DNA from: Gammaproteobacteria bacterium UBA7310 | GTDB lineage: Bacteria; Pseudomonadota; Gammaproteobacteria; Pseudomonadales; Ketobacteraceae | Assembly (NCBI GenBank): GCA_002471665.1 | Contig: DKQK01000043.1 | Coordinates: forward strand, 19,678 to 83,677 | Reading direction: 5' to 3' | DNA length: 64,000 bases | Shown here: piece by piece, positions 18,299 through 28,059 of the stretch | How positions within the stretch are numbered: the first letter of the stretch is position 1 | Layout of the letters: every line of letters starts with the position of its first letter | Translations under genes and position numbers: made by a program | The notes under the pieces: generated by a model | Seen by the model: only the letters and a program-made list of their open reading frames with translations | Database searches by the model: none | Told to the model about the DNA's origin: nothing

Positions 18299-18304
18299 TA
18301 TAAT
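18299..18304 (+). promoter_or_regulatory. -10 hexamer upstream of glyQ
   Basis: A consensus TATAAT lies 43 bp before the glyQ start. No good -35 box is seen at 16-18 bp spacing, so the assignment rests on the -10 alone. Confidence 0.45.
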
Positions 18305-18347
18305 AGGCGCCTTTTTGAATTCGAGCGCTTCACGATCAAGGTTTTCC

Positions 18348-19310
18348 ATGAGCGAACAGACTTCCGGCCAAGATAAGCCCCTGACTTTTCAGGAACTCAT
18401 TCTCACCCTGCAGAATTTCTGGGCCTCCCGGGGTTGTGTGGTGATTCAACCCTATGACATGGAGATGGGGGCCGGTACCTTCCACACCGCCACGTTCCTG
18501 CGTGCCATCGGGCCGGAAACCTGGAACGCCGCCTATGTGCAGCCCAGCCGCCGCCCCACCGACGGCCGCTACGGTGACAACCCCAACCGCCTGCAGCACT
18601 ATTATCAGTTCCAGGTGGTGCTGAAACCCAGCCCGTCGGATATCCAGGAGCTGTATCTGGAATCCCTGCGCCTGTTGGGCATCGATACCCGCGCCCACGA
18701 TGTACGCTTTGTGGAAGACAACTGGGAATCCCCCACGTTAGGCGCCTGGGGCCTGGGCTGGGAAGTGTGGCTCAACGGCATGGAGGTCACCCAGTTCACC
18801 TATTTCCAGCAGGTGGGCGGGGTAGAGTGCTACCCGGTTACCGGTGAGATCACCTACGGCCTGGAGCGCCTGTGCATGTACCTGCAGGGTGTGGATTCCG
18901 TCTACGATCTGGTGTGGACCGACGGCCCCTTCGGCAAGGTCACCTACGGTGATGTGTTCCACCAGAACGAAGTGGAAATGTCCACGTACAACTTTGAGCA
19001 CGCCAATGTGCCCAAGCTGTTTGAACTATTCGACTACTATGAAGCCGAATCCAATAAACTGATGGAACAGGAGTTGCCGCTCCCCGCCTATGAGATGGTG
19101 GTGAAGGCCTCCCACACCTTTAACCTGCTGGACGCCCGCCGCGCCATTTCCGTCACCGAGCGTCAACGGTTCATTTTGCGTGTGCGTACCCTGGCCCGCA
19201 ACATCGCCAAAAGCTACCTGAAAGCACGGGCCAAACTGGGCTTTCCCATGGCCGAGTCCAGCCTGCGCGATGAAGTGCTGGCGAAACTGGCACAGGAGGA
19301 CGCGGCATGA
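18348..19310 (+). CDS. glyQ: Glycyl-tRNA synthetase alpha subunit
   Basis: 320 residues, the usual size of the alpha chain of the bacterial alpha2-beta2 glycyl-tRNA synthetase, which charges tRNA-Gly. The catalytic class II core is clear: GCVVIQPYDMEMGAGTFH near 27-44, YVQPSRRPTDGRYGDNPNR, and the GLGWEVWLNGMEVTQFTYFQ block near 138-157. ATG 18348 follows the family start; longer in-frame readings carry unrelated sequence. The stop overlaps the glyS start (ATGA). Confidence 0.98.
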   Translation: MSEQTSGQDKPLTFQELILTLQNFWASRGCVVIQPYDMEMGAGTFHTATFLRAIGPETWNAAYVQPSRRPTDGRYGDNPNRLQHYYQFQVVLKPSPSDIQELYLESLRLLGIDTRAHDVRFVEDNWESPTLGAWGLGWEVWLNGMEVTQFTYFQQVGGVECYPVTGEITYGLERLCMYLQGVDSVYDLVWTDGPFGKVTYGDVFHQNEVEMSTYNFEHANVPKLFELFDYYEAESNKLMEQELPLPAYEMVVKASHTFNLLDARRAISVTERQRFILRVRTLARNIAKSYLKARAKLGFPMAESSLRDEVLAKLAQEDAA

Positions 19311-21349
19311 GCACACAGGATTTTCTGGTGGAACTGGGCACCGAAGAACTGCCGCCCAAAGCACTCAATCAGTTGTCGCAAAGTTTTTGCGCAGGCATTG
19401 TCAGTGGCCTGGAAAGCGCCGGCCTGCCACACGCCGAGGTGCACGCCTATGCCGCCCCCCGGCGCCTGGCAGTACTGGTGAAGGCATTGGCCACCCAACA
19501 ACCGGATCGGGTGCAGAATATTGACGGGCCACCGGTCGCCGCGGCGTTTGATGCCGACGGCAACCCCACCAAGGCGGCACTGGGCTTTGCCAGAAAGAAC
19601 GGTGTGGAGGTGGCTGAGCTGGATAACAGCGGCCCCAAACTGCGCTACGTGAAAGAGGTCAAAGGTCATCCGGCCCGCGACCTGCTGCCGGACATCGTGG
19701 CCCAGTCGCTGAATGATCTGCCGATTCCCAAGCGTATGCGTTGGGGTGCTTCCCGGGTTGAGTTTGTGCGCCCCACCCAATGGCTGGTGATGCTGCTGGG
19801 GGATCAGGTGGTGGAATGCGATATTCTGGCACAGACGGCCGGGCATGAATCCCGCGGCCATCGCTTTCACCATCCGGAGAAAGTCCGCATCAGTGCACCG
19901 GCCAACTATCTGGAGGATCTGCGCGCCGCCTGGGTGGTCGCGGATTTTGCCGAGCGCCGGGCCATCATCGAACAACGCGTGCATGAGCTGGCGACCCGGG
20001 AAAACGGCACCGCCATCGTACCGGAAGCACTGCTGGATGAAGTCACCGCCTTGGTGGAATGGCCGGTACCGCTGGTGTGTTCCTTCGAGGAGCGCTTTCT
20101 TGAGGTACCGCAGGAAGCCCTGATTCTCACCATGCAGGATAACCAGAAATACTTCTGCCTGCTGGATGCCAACGGTAAGTTGCTGCCGCGCTTTATTACG
20201 GTGGCCAACCTGGACAGCACACAGCCCGAGTTTATCGTACAGGGCAACGAGAAAGTGGTGCGACCACGGCTCAACGACGCCGAATTTTTCTTTAATCAGG
20301 ATAAGAAAACCACCCTGGCATCCCATAACCAGCGCCTGCAACAGGTGGTGTTCCAGAACGAGCTGGGCAGTGTCTTCGACAAGGCCTCACGGGTTTCCCA
20401 ACTGGCGGGGTTCATTGCCGCTGCCTTGGGTGCCGATCAGGGCCGGGCGCAACGGGCCGGTTTGCTGTCCAAGTGCGACCTGTCCACCGAAATGGTGGGG
20501 GAGTTCCCGGAGCTGCAGGGCATCATGGGTACCTATTACGCCCGCCACGACGGCGAGGCGGAAGAGGTGGCACTGGCCTTGAACGAACAGTATCAACCCC
20601 GCTTCGCCGGCGATGAACTACCGGCCACCACCACCGGTCAGGCCGTGGCCATTGCCGATAAAGTGGATACGCTGGTGGGTATTCTGGGTATCGGCAAACA
20701 CCCCACCGGCGACAAGGACCCGTTTGCGTTGCGCCGTGCCGCACTGGGCGTGTTACGCATTATTGTCGGCAGGGAACTGCCATTGGATCTGGCCACCCTG
20801 GCACAGCGGGCCGCGGCCCTGTACGGGGATAAACTCACCAACAGCAATGTTCAGCAGGATGTTATGGCGTTTATGAACGGCCGCTACCAGACCTGGTTTG
20901 TGGAAGAGGGTATCGGCGTGGACATCGTCAAAGCGGTGTTGGCGGTGAATCCCACCCAACCACTGGATTTTTATCGGCGGGCCAAGGCGGTACAGTCGTT
21001 CAAGCAACTGCCGCAAGCGGACGCGCTGGCTGCTGCCAACAAACGGGTGGGCAACATTCTCTCCAAGCGTGATCAAAGTCAGCCCCTGCCGGCCATAAAC
21101 AGTGACCTGTTGCAGGATGATGAAGAAAAAATGCTGGCCAGTGCCATCGCATTGCATCAAACCGACAGCAACATGGATTACCCGGCCCGGCTGCAATCCC
21201 TGGCTGCCTTGCGCGAACCGGTGGATGCGTTTTTTGACAAGGTGATGGTGAACGTGGACGACGAGGCTCTGCGCAATAATCGCCTGGCACTGCTGGATCA
21301 ACTGCACCAGCTGTTTTTGGATATTGCGGATATTGCCGAGCTGCAGTAG
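19307..21349 (+). CDS. glyS: Glycyl-tRNA synthetase beta subunit
   Basis: 680 residues, typical for GlyS. It has the N-terminal FLVELGTEELPPKAL, the IPKRMRWG motif near 144 and the LRNDAEFF-type block here read as RPRLNDAEFFFNQDKK near 323-338. An HD-like region and a C-terminal anticodon-binding DALR-type domain follow. It works with GlyQ as the tRNA-binding and editing partner. It overlaps glyQ by 4 bp. Confidence 0.98.
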   Translation: MSTQDFLVELGTEELPPKALNQLSQSFCAGIVSGLESAGLPHAEVHAYAAPRRLAVLVKALATQQPDRVQNIDGPPVAAAFDADGNPTKAALGFARKNGVEVAELDNSGPKLRYVKEVKGHPARDLLPDIVAQSLNDLPIPKRMRWGASRVEFVRPTQWLVMLLGDQVVECDILAQTAGHESRGHRFHHPEKVRISAPANYLEDLRAAWVVADFAERRAIIEQRVHELATRENGTAIVPEALLDEVTALVEWPVPLVCSFEERFLEVPQEALILTMQDNQKYFCLLDANGKLLPRFITVANLDSTQPEFIVQGNEKVVRPRLNDAEFFFNQDKKTTLASHNQRLQQVVFQNELGSVFDKASRVSQLAGFIAAALGADQGRAQRAGLLSKCDLSTEMVGEFPELQGIMGTYYARHDGEAEEVALALNEQYQPRFAGDELPATTTGQAVAIADKVDTLVGILGIGKHPTGDKDPFALRRAALGVLRIIVGRELPLDLATLAQRAAALYGDKLTNSNVQQDVMAFMNGRYQTWFVEEGIGVDIVKAVLAVNPTQPLDFYRRAKAVQSFKQLPQADALAAANKRVGNILSKRDQSQPLPAINSDLLQDDEEKMLASAIALHQTDSNMDYPARLQSLAALREPVDAFFDKVMVNVDDEALRNNRLALLDQLHQLFLDIADIAELQ

Positions 21350-21378
21350 CCCCTGATTAAGGAAGTCTGACGCACTCC

Positions 21379-22095
21379 ATGAATACCGTTCGCGGATTGA
21401 TCTTCAATGTGTTCTACGCCCTCAGCGTACTGATGGCCAGTGTACCGGTGGTGATCCTGGGCCCGTTCCTGGGATTTCAGGGCCGGATCCGGTTGTTCGC
21501 CTTTTGGACCCGGGTGGTATTGTGGTATCTGCGCATTATTTGCGGCATTCGCGTGCGGGTCATCGGCCAGGACAACATTCCCTCACAACCGGTGGTGGTG
21601 GTGGCCAACCATCAAAGCACCTGGGAAACCTACGCCCTGTATCATCTGTTGTACCCCGTCTGTACCGTGCTGAAGAAGGAGCTCACCTATATTCCGGTGT
21701 TCGGTTGGCTGCTGCTGTGGGCGCGCCCCATCGTCATCGACCGCAGCAAAAAGGCCACCGCGTTGAAGGAAATTCTACGCCAGGGACGCAACCGGTTGAA
21801 TTCGGGCCTGTCCGTGCTGATCTTTCCTGAAGGCACCCGGGTTCCGCCCAGGGAGACCCGTAGCCATCTGCCCGGTGGCGCCATGCTGGCGGTGAAAAGC
21901 GGCACCCCGGTATTGCCAGTGGCGCACAACGCCGGATTGCATTGGCCAGCCCATAAGCTGGAAAAAATCCCGGGGGAAATCGTGGTGAAAATCGGCGCGC
22001 CGATTACCTCTGAGGGCAAATCAGCCAAAGAACTGAATGCGCAGTTAGAACATTGGTTGAACACCGAAAAGGCACAATTGTTGGCCACCAATTAG
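21379..22095 (+). CDS. 1-acyl-sn-glycerol-3-phosphate acyltransferase (PlsC/HdtS type)
   Basis: A 238-residue membrane-associated acyltransferase of phospholipid synthesis, adding the second acyl chain to lysophosphatidic acid. It has a hydrophobic N-terminus (about 7-30), the catalytic NHQSTWET motif near 76-83, FPEGTR near 150-155 and a proline-containing acceptor block near 180. The HQSTWE form of the HX4D motif is the one seen in HdtS-like enzymes next to glyS in Pseudomonas. It starts 29 bp after glyS and probably shares its transcript. Confidence 0.93.
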   Translation: MNTVRGLIFNVFYALSVLMASVPVVILGPFLGFQGRIRLFAFWTRVVLWYLRIICGIRVRVIGQDNIPSQPVVVVANHQSTWETYALYHLLYPVCTVLKKELTYIPVFGWLLLWARPIVIDRSKKATALKEILRQGRNRLNSGLSVLIFPEGTRVPPRETRSHLPGGAMLAVKSGTPVLPVAHNAGLHWPAHKLEKIPGEIVVKIGAPITSEGKSAKELNAQLEHWLNTEKAQLLATN

Positions 22096-22317
22096 CCAAT
22101 GTTTCCAGTCTTCCCGTAGTGCGTTCCTATTGGTAACAAAGTTATCCACAGACTGACTGTTTACTCAATTAGATTGATTTTTTCCGGCGAAATGTAAGCC
22201 ATCACTTACTGCAGAGCCGCCGGAGAGCCATTGAAACCAACATAAATCACTGTTTTTAAAGACAAAATTCCTCAGAATCCCGAAACCGGGGATAGTGGCC
22301 GTAGCAAGTACTCACCT

Positions 22318-24333
22318 TCAAGCACCGTTCACTGCGCCACTGGAACTGCGCCCCTTATTCACATTTTTATCCACAGCTTTTTCCAGAGCAGATCGGATAA
22401 GTTCCATATTGACCGGTTTGAGCAGATGATCGCTAAAAATCGAACGGGCCCGTTGCGCAGACGAAAATTCATGACCGGACAGGGCCACCATGGGTGGCGG
22501 TTTATCATCCAAACGCTGTAATTGCGCCGCCAGCTCTTCCCCGGAACAGTCCGGCAGGCCCATGTCCATCAGGATCAAGTCCGGCTTAAGGGCGGCATAG
22601 GCCTGCTGCGCGTCGGCTCCACTAGCGGCGATTTGCACCTGCCAACCCAGGCTCTCGATCAGCAAGGCGGTCATCCTGGCCGCATCTTCGTCGTCTTCCA
22701 CCAACAGTAGTCGCCGTTGATTCTCTGCCGGTGCCGGTGCCGGTGCCGGTGCAGGATCAGGTGATGGCGAAAGCGATGACTCCAGCAGGTGGAGAATGCA
22801 TTGCACCAGGCGCCCCTCATCCACCGGTTTGCTGAGATAATCGGTACAGCCCGCAGCCAGACAGCGCTCCCGCTCCCCCTCCATGGTGGCGGCGGTCAAG
22901 GCTACAATAGGGCCACTATAGCCCTGCTTACGCAACTGTGCCGTGGCCTCCAGACCATCCATCACCGGCATCTGTATATCCATCAGTACCAAATCAAACG
23001 GTTGCTGCTGCTGCGCCGCCATCACCTTCTCCAGCGCCTCGTGGCCGTCAACGGCCACCTCCGTGCGCACACCCATGCCCGCCAGGATCTGCCCCAGTAA
23101 AACCCGCAAATCCGGCACATCGTCGGCAACCAGGATGCGTGCCTGTAACCGGGGCAGCTCCGGCGGCAAGGTACTGGCCCCCAGCCGGTCCAGCTCCAAT
23201 GCAACCCACGCCACATCCTCCGGCAGCCCCACCGCAATCTTTACCGTGAAACAACTGCCCTTGCCCAGTTCGCTCTGCACCGTGATATCGCCACCCAGGC
23301 GCTGCGCCAACTGACGGCTGATAGCAAGCCCCAGACCGGTACCTTCGCTCTGCGTGCGCTGTACCGCCGGTGCCTGGGAAAACGGCTTGAACAATTTCGG
23401 CAAAAACTCCGGAGCGATCCCCATGCCCGTATCGGTTATTTGCAGGTTCAATATCCAATCGTCCAGCGCCTCTTCCAGGGTCACCTGAAAGCTCACCTGA
23501 CCCTGGTGGGTAAATTTGATGGCGTTACCCAGTATGTTCAACAACACCTGGCGCAAACGTGTTGGATCGGTATGAATCACCGAGGGTAAACGTTGTGGAG
23601 CCAGGAATTGCAAGCGGATGTTCTTGTCGTCGGCCCGCACCCGCAATAAATGATAAACATCACTGAGAAAGCGGGGAAAATCCAGCGGGTGTGTTTCCAA
23701 TTCCAGTTTGCCCGCTTCAATCTTGGATAAATCCAGTACGTCGTTAAGCAGGCTCAACAGGTGATGGCCGTTGCGTTTGATCACACCCAGATAATCCACG
23801 GTGTCATCTGAACTTTGCCTGATGAGCAAGTCGGTGTAACCCAGAATAGACGAGAGCGGGGTGCGCAATTCATGGCTCAGGTGAGCCAGAAATTCGGACT
23901 TGGCGCGGTTCTCGGATTCGGCCCGCAGCCGTTCCATGCGTTCCACTTCGGTTTCGCGCCGGGCAATGGCGTAACGAATGGCCCGAGCCAAACGGGATTC
24001 CGTCAGATTGGATTTGACCAGATAATCCACGGCACCGGCAGACAATGCCTGCTCATCCAGATGCTCATCATCCTGACCGGTGAGCATGATAATCGGACGG
24101 TTAAAGCCCAGCGTTTGCGCTTCCTTCAATAAGGACACACCATCACTGGGGCCCAATGCGTAATCCATCAGACACACATCATGCTCATTGAGACTCAGCA
24201 ACTCACGGGCAGATTGCAGATCCGCTGCCCAATCGAGCCGGTAAGCACCGCCGGCGATATCATCCAGCAAATCGCGAGTGATGATATAATCATCCTCGTC
24301 ATCTTCCACCAGTAACAAACGAATCTCTCGCAC
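22318..24333 (-). CDS. Hybrid kinase: REC - HisKA - HATPase - REC - REC
   Basis: 671 residues with no membrane segment. The first receiver has Asp57 (LMDYALGPSDG). HisKA carries the phospho-histidine H154 (HLSHELRTPL). The HATPase has NILGNAIKFTHQG and the GTGLGLAISRQLA box. Two further receivers contain DLVLMDIQMPVMDG and DLILMDMGLPDCSG. A Pro-Ala linker (PAPAPAPAP) separates the last two receivers. The start is a GTG at 24333, six bases after the upstream stop. It is the last gene of a five-gene two-component operon and may integrate phosphate flow among its members. Confidence 0.92.
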   Translation of the reverse strand: MREIRLLLVEDDEDDYIITRDLLDDIAGGAYRLDWAADLQSARELLSLNEHDVCLMDYALGPSDGVSLLKEAQTLGFNRPIIMLTGQDDEHLDEQALSAGAVDYLVKSNLTESRLARAIRYAIARRETEVERMERLRAESENRAKSEFLAHLSHELRTPLSSILGYTDLLIRQSSDDTVDYLGVIKRNGHHLLSLLNDVLDLSKIEAGKLELETHPLDFPRFLSDVYHLLRVRADDKNIRLQFLAPQRLPSVIHTDPTRLRQVLLNILGNAIKFTHQGQVSFQVTLEEALDDWILNLQITDTGMGIAPEFLPKLFKPFSQAPAVQRTQSEGTGLGLAISRQLAQRLGGDITVQSELGKGSCFTVKIAVGLPEDVAWVALELDRLGASTLPPELPRLQARILVADDVPDLRVLLGQILAGMGVRTEVAVDGHEALEKVMAAQQQQPFDLVLMDIQMPVMDGLEATAQLRKQGYSGPIVALTAATMEGERERCLAAGCTDYLSKPVDEGRLVQCILHLLESSLSPSPDPAPAPAPAPAENQRRLLLVEDDEDAARMTALLIESLGWQVQIAASGADAQQAYAALKPDLILMDMGLPDCSGEELAAQLQRLDDKPPPMVALSGHEFSSAQRARSIFSDHLLKPVNMELIRSALEKAVDKNVNKGRSSSGAVNGA

Positions 24334-24339
24334 GGCGGG

Positions 24340-24804
24340 TTACCCGTTGCACTCACCGTTTAGGGTTTGCGGCAATTCCACAAATTCCACCCAGTAGGTA
24401 CCCAGGGCTTTCATCAACTCCACCAGCCCTTCAAACGTCACCGGCTTGGTAAGATAAGAGGCAGCACCCAGATCATAACCCTTGAGCATGTCTTCTTCGG
24501 TTTTCGAGGTGGTGAGGATCACCACCGGTATGCGCCGTAACCGGGGATCGGCTTTGATTTTCGCCAGTGCCTCCCGGCCGTCCATCCGTGGCATATTCAA
24601 ATCCAGCAATATAAGGCTGGGCCAGATGTGTTCCTGATCCTTGAACTGGCCTTCTCCCCGCAGATATTCCAATAACTCAACCCCATCGTTCACCAGAATC
24701 AAGGTGTTGTTGACCCGGCTTTCCTGCAACGCCTCCTGAGTCAGCAGTTGGTCGTCTTTATCGTCATCGGCCATCAGAATCACAATAGGCTTTCCGTTGT
24801 TCAT
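24340..24804 (-). CDS. Single-domain response regulator (Rcp1-like)
   Basis: A 154-residue stand-alone receiver. Acidic residues lie in MADDDKDD (about 11-18), the phospho-acceptor is Asp68 (LILLDLNMPRMDG), the threonine is in VVILTTSKTEED and the lysine in SYLTKPV. The PRMDG plus TTSKTEED arrangement is typical of the Rcp1/CheY-like regulators paired with phytochrome-type or CHASE3 kinases. Its ATG overlaps the kinase stop (ATGA), so the kinase at 24801 is the likely partner. It has no output domain. Confidence 0.93.
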   Translation of the reverse strand: MNNGKPIVILMADDDKDDQLLTQEALQESRVNNTLILVNDGVELLEYLRGEGQFKDQEHIWPSLILLDLNMPRMDGREALAKIKADPRLRRIPVVILTTSKTEEDMLKGYDLGAASYLTKPVTFEGLVELMKALGTYWVEFVELPQTLNGECNG

Positions 24805-26231
24805 GATGTCTCTCTCTCGGCTGCAAACTGCAAAGGCGGATTAAAAGGAAGCTCCAACTCGAAGGTAGTGCCCACACCGGGCTCGCTGCGTGCGGTAATC
24901 TCACCGCCATGTCGTTCCACTATGCGGCGGCAGATAGCCAACCCGATCCCGGTACCTTCGTATTCATGGCGGCCGTGGAGCCGCTGAAACGGCGTAAAGA
25001 TCTTGTCCAGGTACTGATCATCGAAACCGATGCCATTATCTTCGATGGCAAGGCGATAGCGTTGTTCCTGCTGCTCGTAGCGAATCCTGATATGGGGGGC
25101 CCGGTCGGTGGGCACAAACTTTAACGCGTTACCGATAATGTTCTGCAGCAACTGCTTCATTTGCGACGGGTCCGCATTCACCACCGGCAGCGTATCCTTT
25201 TCAATGACCGCACGGGTTTCTTCGATTGGTACCGCCAGATTATCCAGCACTTCTGCCAGCACCAGATTTAGATCCACCTTAAGAAATGGTTTGGCACGAG
25301 TGGATACCCGCGAGAAAGTCAGCAGATCATCGATCAGCTTGGACATGCGCAGGGCCGCGTTCTGCATTCGTTGTATGTAATCGGCACCATCGCCGATCTG
25401 GTCACCATAACGGGATTTCAACCGATCGCCAAAGGTGCGGATCTTGCGCAGGGGCTCCTGCAGATCGTGGGATGCCACAAAGGCGAAATCCTGCAACTCC
25501 CGGTTGCTGCGTTTCAGCTCTTCTGAATAACGCTGCAACGCCCGGGTTCGCTCTTCTACAACAGCCTCCAGGTGGGTCGCTTCCAATTGTTGGCGGCTGA
25601 TGGCCCGATACAACAGCACCGCGATGAATATCAGCAGCATAAGCACCAAACCGTTGGCCACCACGATGGTTTGCATGACGGTTTTACGGCTGCGGCCTGC
25701 CTCACGGGATTGGGTTTCCAACAGTTGGTATTCAGCCTCCTCCATCTGCATGATCAGGTTACGGATATTGGTAAGGCTCTCATGGCTGGCAAACATGTTG
25801 CTGGATGACAGCCAATCCAACTCCGCGTTCTCACTGCGCAGATTAATGTGATCGGTCATCTGATCCAAACGTTCCAGAATCGCATCCTCCAGATCATTGA
25901 TACGCTGGGTTTGTTCCGGTAACTCAGGGTTAAAACTGCGCAGATGGGAGATGTGCTGCTGAATGTTTTCCAGGGAGGTAAAGTACGGCCGCAGGTGATC
26001 CGCCTTGCCGGTAATCAGAAAGCCCCGCAAGCCCAGCTCAGCATCCTGGACCGACGAAAATACATCCTTGATCGCCCGCAATATGGATTTAGTGGTGCTG
26101 GCCCGTTGCTCATTATGCACCAGCTTTTCGATGGCCTGATAGGATTGCACTGCGTTAATACCCATCAACAGGACTAAAGCGAGGATGCTGAAAAGCCAGA
26201 CCCGGTGTAAGACACTGATGCTATGCTTCAT
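24801..26231 (-). CDS. CHASE3-type membrane sensor histidine kinase
   Basis: 476 residues. The first membrane helix lies near 9-29 and a periplasmic CHASE3 domain follows (SSVQDAELGLRGFLITGKAD near 59-78). The second helix lies near 187-208. A coiled coil leads to HisKA with H255 (FVASHDLQEPLRKI), then the HATPase with NIIGNALKFVPTD and GTGIGLAICRRIV. The HDLQEPLR form of the H-box is typical of kinases that phosphorylate Rcp1-like receivers, which fits the overlapping gene at 24340. The signal is unknown. Confidence 0.94.
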   Translation of the reverse strand: MKHSISVLHRVWLFSILALVLLMGINAVQSYQAIEKLVHNEQRASTTKSILRAIKDVFSSVQDAELGLRGFLITGKADHLRPYFTSLENIQQHISHLRSFNPELPEQTQRINDLEDAILERLDQMTDHINLRSENAELDWLSSSNMFASHESLTNIRNLIMQMEEAEYQLLETQSREAGRSRKTVMQTIVVANGLVLMLLIFIAVLLYRAISRQQLEATHLEAVVEERTRALQRYSEELKRSNRELQDFAFVASHDLQEPLRKIRTFGDRLKSRYGDQIGDGADYIQRMQNAALRMSKLIDDLLTFSRVSTRAKPFLKVDLNLVLAEVLDNLAVPIEETRAVIEKDTLPVVNADPSQMKQLLQNIIGNALKFVPTDRAPHIRIRYEQQEQRYRLAIEDNGIGFDDQYLDKIFTPFQRLHGRHEYEGTGIGLAICRRIVERHGGEITARSEPGVGTTFELELPFNPPLQFAAERETS

Positions 26232-26249
26232 AAACCGTTCGTGACAACC

Positions 26250-26438
26250 TCAACGTTGATTCAAATAACGGGCGCAGTGCTTACATTCCTGCAACATTTT
26301 TTCAACACTATCCAAAACCTGATCGTTAGGCACATCCTGTTGTACCATCAGTTTAACCAGTTCGGCGTTCATGGTGATGTTATTGAGCATGTTCCTCAGT
26401 GCGTGTCGATCCAGTGGTTCGTGTTCGGTGTCGGTCAT
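26250..26438 (-). CDS. 62-residue DHp-like mini-protein in a two-component operon
   Basis: A small protein with a strong AGGAGG ribosome site just before the ATG and neighbours 10 and 18 bp away, so it is probably real. Residues 10-30 (DRHALRNMLNNITMNAELVK) look like the H-box helix of a kinase dimerisation domain, with His12 followed by LRN. A second helix (NDQVLDSVEKMLQECKHCARYL) would complete a hairpin. There is no ATPase domain. It may be a stand-alone phosphotransfer or kinase-interacting hairpin between the NtrC-type regulator and the CHASE3 kinase. That role is inference. Confidence 0.7.
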   Translation of the reverse strand: MTDTEHEPLDRHALRNMLNNITMNAELVKLMVQQDVPNDQVLDSVEKMLQECKHCARYLNQR

Positions 26439-26448
26439 ACCCGCCTCC

Positions 26449-27795
26449 TCAACCGGACTCCAGGCTGATATTCGATGACTGTTGATATTGATTTAAACGG
26501 TTATACAACGTTTTCAAACTGATACCCAACATGTCCGCCGCTTCGGGTTTGGCACCCTGTGTGGCTTTCAGCGTTTCGATTATCAGTTGCTTTTCGACTT
26601 CTTCAATGGTTTTACCTGCCTGTAATGCTGTAGGTGATGCCGCCTCACTGGCAAAAGGTGAACTCAGTTCATCAGGCAGTTGCAGCAGTGCTTCCTCCGG
26701 TGCGGTGAGGATATGCGCCCGCTGGATGGCATGCCTCAGCTCACGGATGTTACCGGGCCAACTGTACTGCTGCAAACGCTCCATTGATGCTTCATCCAGG
26801 CGGTAAGCGGTGTTCTGCTTTTGATTGAACTCGTTGAGAAACGCCTGTGCCAATAAGGGAATGTCATCCCGACGCTCCTGCAGTGATGGCAAATCAATGG
26901 GAAACACCGCCAACCGGAAGTAGATATCTTCACGCAGATACTGTTTCGAGGCCAGCTCCTCGCGGCTGCGGTTGGTGGCCGACAGCACGCGACAGTCAAC
27001 GTCGATTTCCTGACTGCCTCCCACTCTGCAGATTTTACCGGTTTCCAGAACCCGCAATAGATTAGGTTGCATTTCCAACGGCATTTCAGTGATTTCATCC
27101 AGGAACAGGGTGCCACCCTGCGCCCGCTCAAACAGCCCGATCTTACGGGCACTGGCTCCGGTAAACGCTCCTTTCTCATGGCCAAACAACTCACTGGCAA
27201 TGAGTTCGGTCGGTATGGCACCACAGTTTGCCGCCACAAACGCACCTTCACAACCGGTGGCATTGTGGATGGCGCGGGCTACCAGCTCCTTTCCCGATCC
27301 GCTTTGGCCTTGAATGAGGACATTGGCTGAAGACGCGGCAACGCGCTCAATCATGGTGTACAACCCCTGCATTACCGGAGTTTCGCCCACCAGTACACCG
27401 AAATGCCGGGTAATACCTTCATCTTCGTGATTGTCGTTGGCAGACACAACACGGCTCAACAGGTTTCGGATCTTGTCGACGTCAATGGGCTTTAACAGAA
27501 AGCTGACCTCCGGGCCCGCCACTGAACGTATGATGTTCTTCACCGCAACGTGTCCGGTAATAAAGGCAATGTGTGCGGACCGGTTAAAACGGTAAATGGA
27601 GTCAAGCACTTCAAACCCACTGCCATCGGGTAACATGATATCCAACAGCACTATATCGAAGCTGGTTTGCTGCAGACAGCTGCGGGCCTCCTCAACGGAA
27701 CCGGCCACCTGCACCTCGTGCTGCAAAAGTTGAATAATTTTAGCGGTCGCTTCTGTGAAGCTGGCGTCATCATCCACCATCAAGATGTTTGCCAC
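26449..27795 (-). CDS. NtrC-family sigma-54-dependent response regulator
   Basis: 448 residues. An N-terminal receiver has Asp52 (FDIVLLDIMLPDGSG). A central AAA+ domain has Walker A GQSGSGKE near 164, the sigma-54 contact loop GAFTGA near 210 and LFLDEI near 233. The C-terminal Fis-type helix-turn-helix is AADMLGISLKTLYNRLNQY near 422-440. All motifs needed to activate sigma-54 promoters are present. It is the first gene of the leftward five-gene signalling operon. Its targets are not identifiable here. Confidence 0.95.
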   Translation of the reverse strand: MANILMVDDDASFTEATAKIIQLLQHEVQVAGSVEEARSCLQQTSFDIVLLDIMLPDGSGFEVLDSIYRFNRSAHIAFITGHVAVKNIIRSVAGPEVSFLLKPIDVDKIRNLLSRVVSANDNHEDEGITRHFGVLVGETPVMQGLYTMIERVAASSANVLIQGQSGSGKELVARAIHNATGCEGAFVAANCGAIPTELIASELFGHEKGAFTGASARKIGLFERAQGGTLFLDEITEMPLEMQPNLLRVLETGKICRVGGSQEIDVDCRVLSATNRSREELASKQYLREDIYFRLAVFPIDLPSLQERRDDIPLLAQAFLNEFNQKQNTAYRLDEASMERLQQYSWPGNIRELRHAIQRAHILTAPEEALLQLPDELSSPFASEAASPTALQAGKTIEEVEKQLIIETLKATQGAKPEAADMLGISLKTLYNRLNQYQQSSNISLESG

Positions 27796-28059
27796 GGCTG
27801 AAATACCCTTCTGTTATCGTGAAAGCAATAGATATTACACAGTACCAAATGTTGATTCCATGGCACATTTCTCGCTGCTGGCATCCCGGCGCCTGGTAGT
27901 AATTGCAAAGTGAGCAGTAACACTTACAACCCCCCTTTGAATGTTGATCAATTATTCATCGCAGGTACTGATAATTGATTGATCGGCTTAACTTTTACCT
28001 GGGTGGCACAAAACTGGCTAGAATCCCATGCGACGATTGCATCTGACAGGAGATCCTAC

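Noticed and set aside
19214..20341. A 375-codon open frame antisense to glyS
   Set aside because: It is a shadow of the strongly conserved glyS coding frame.
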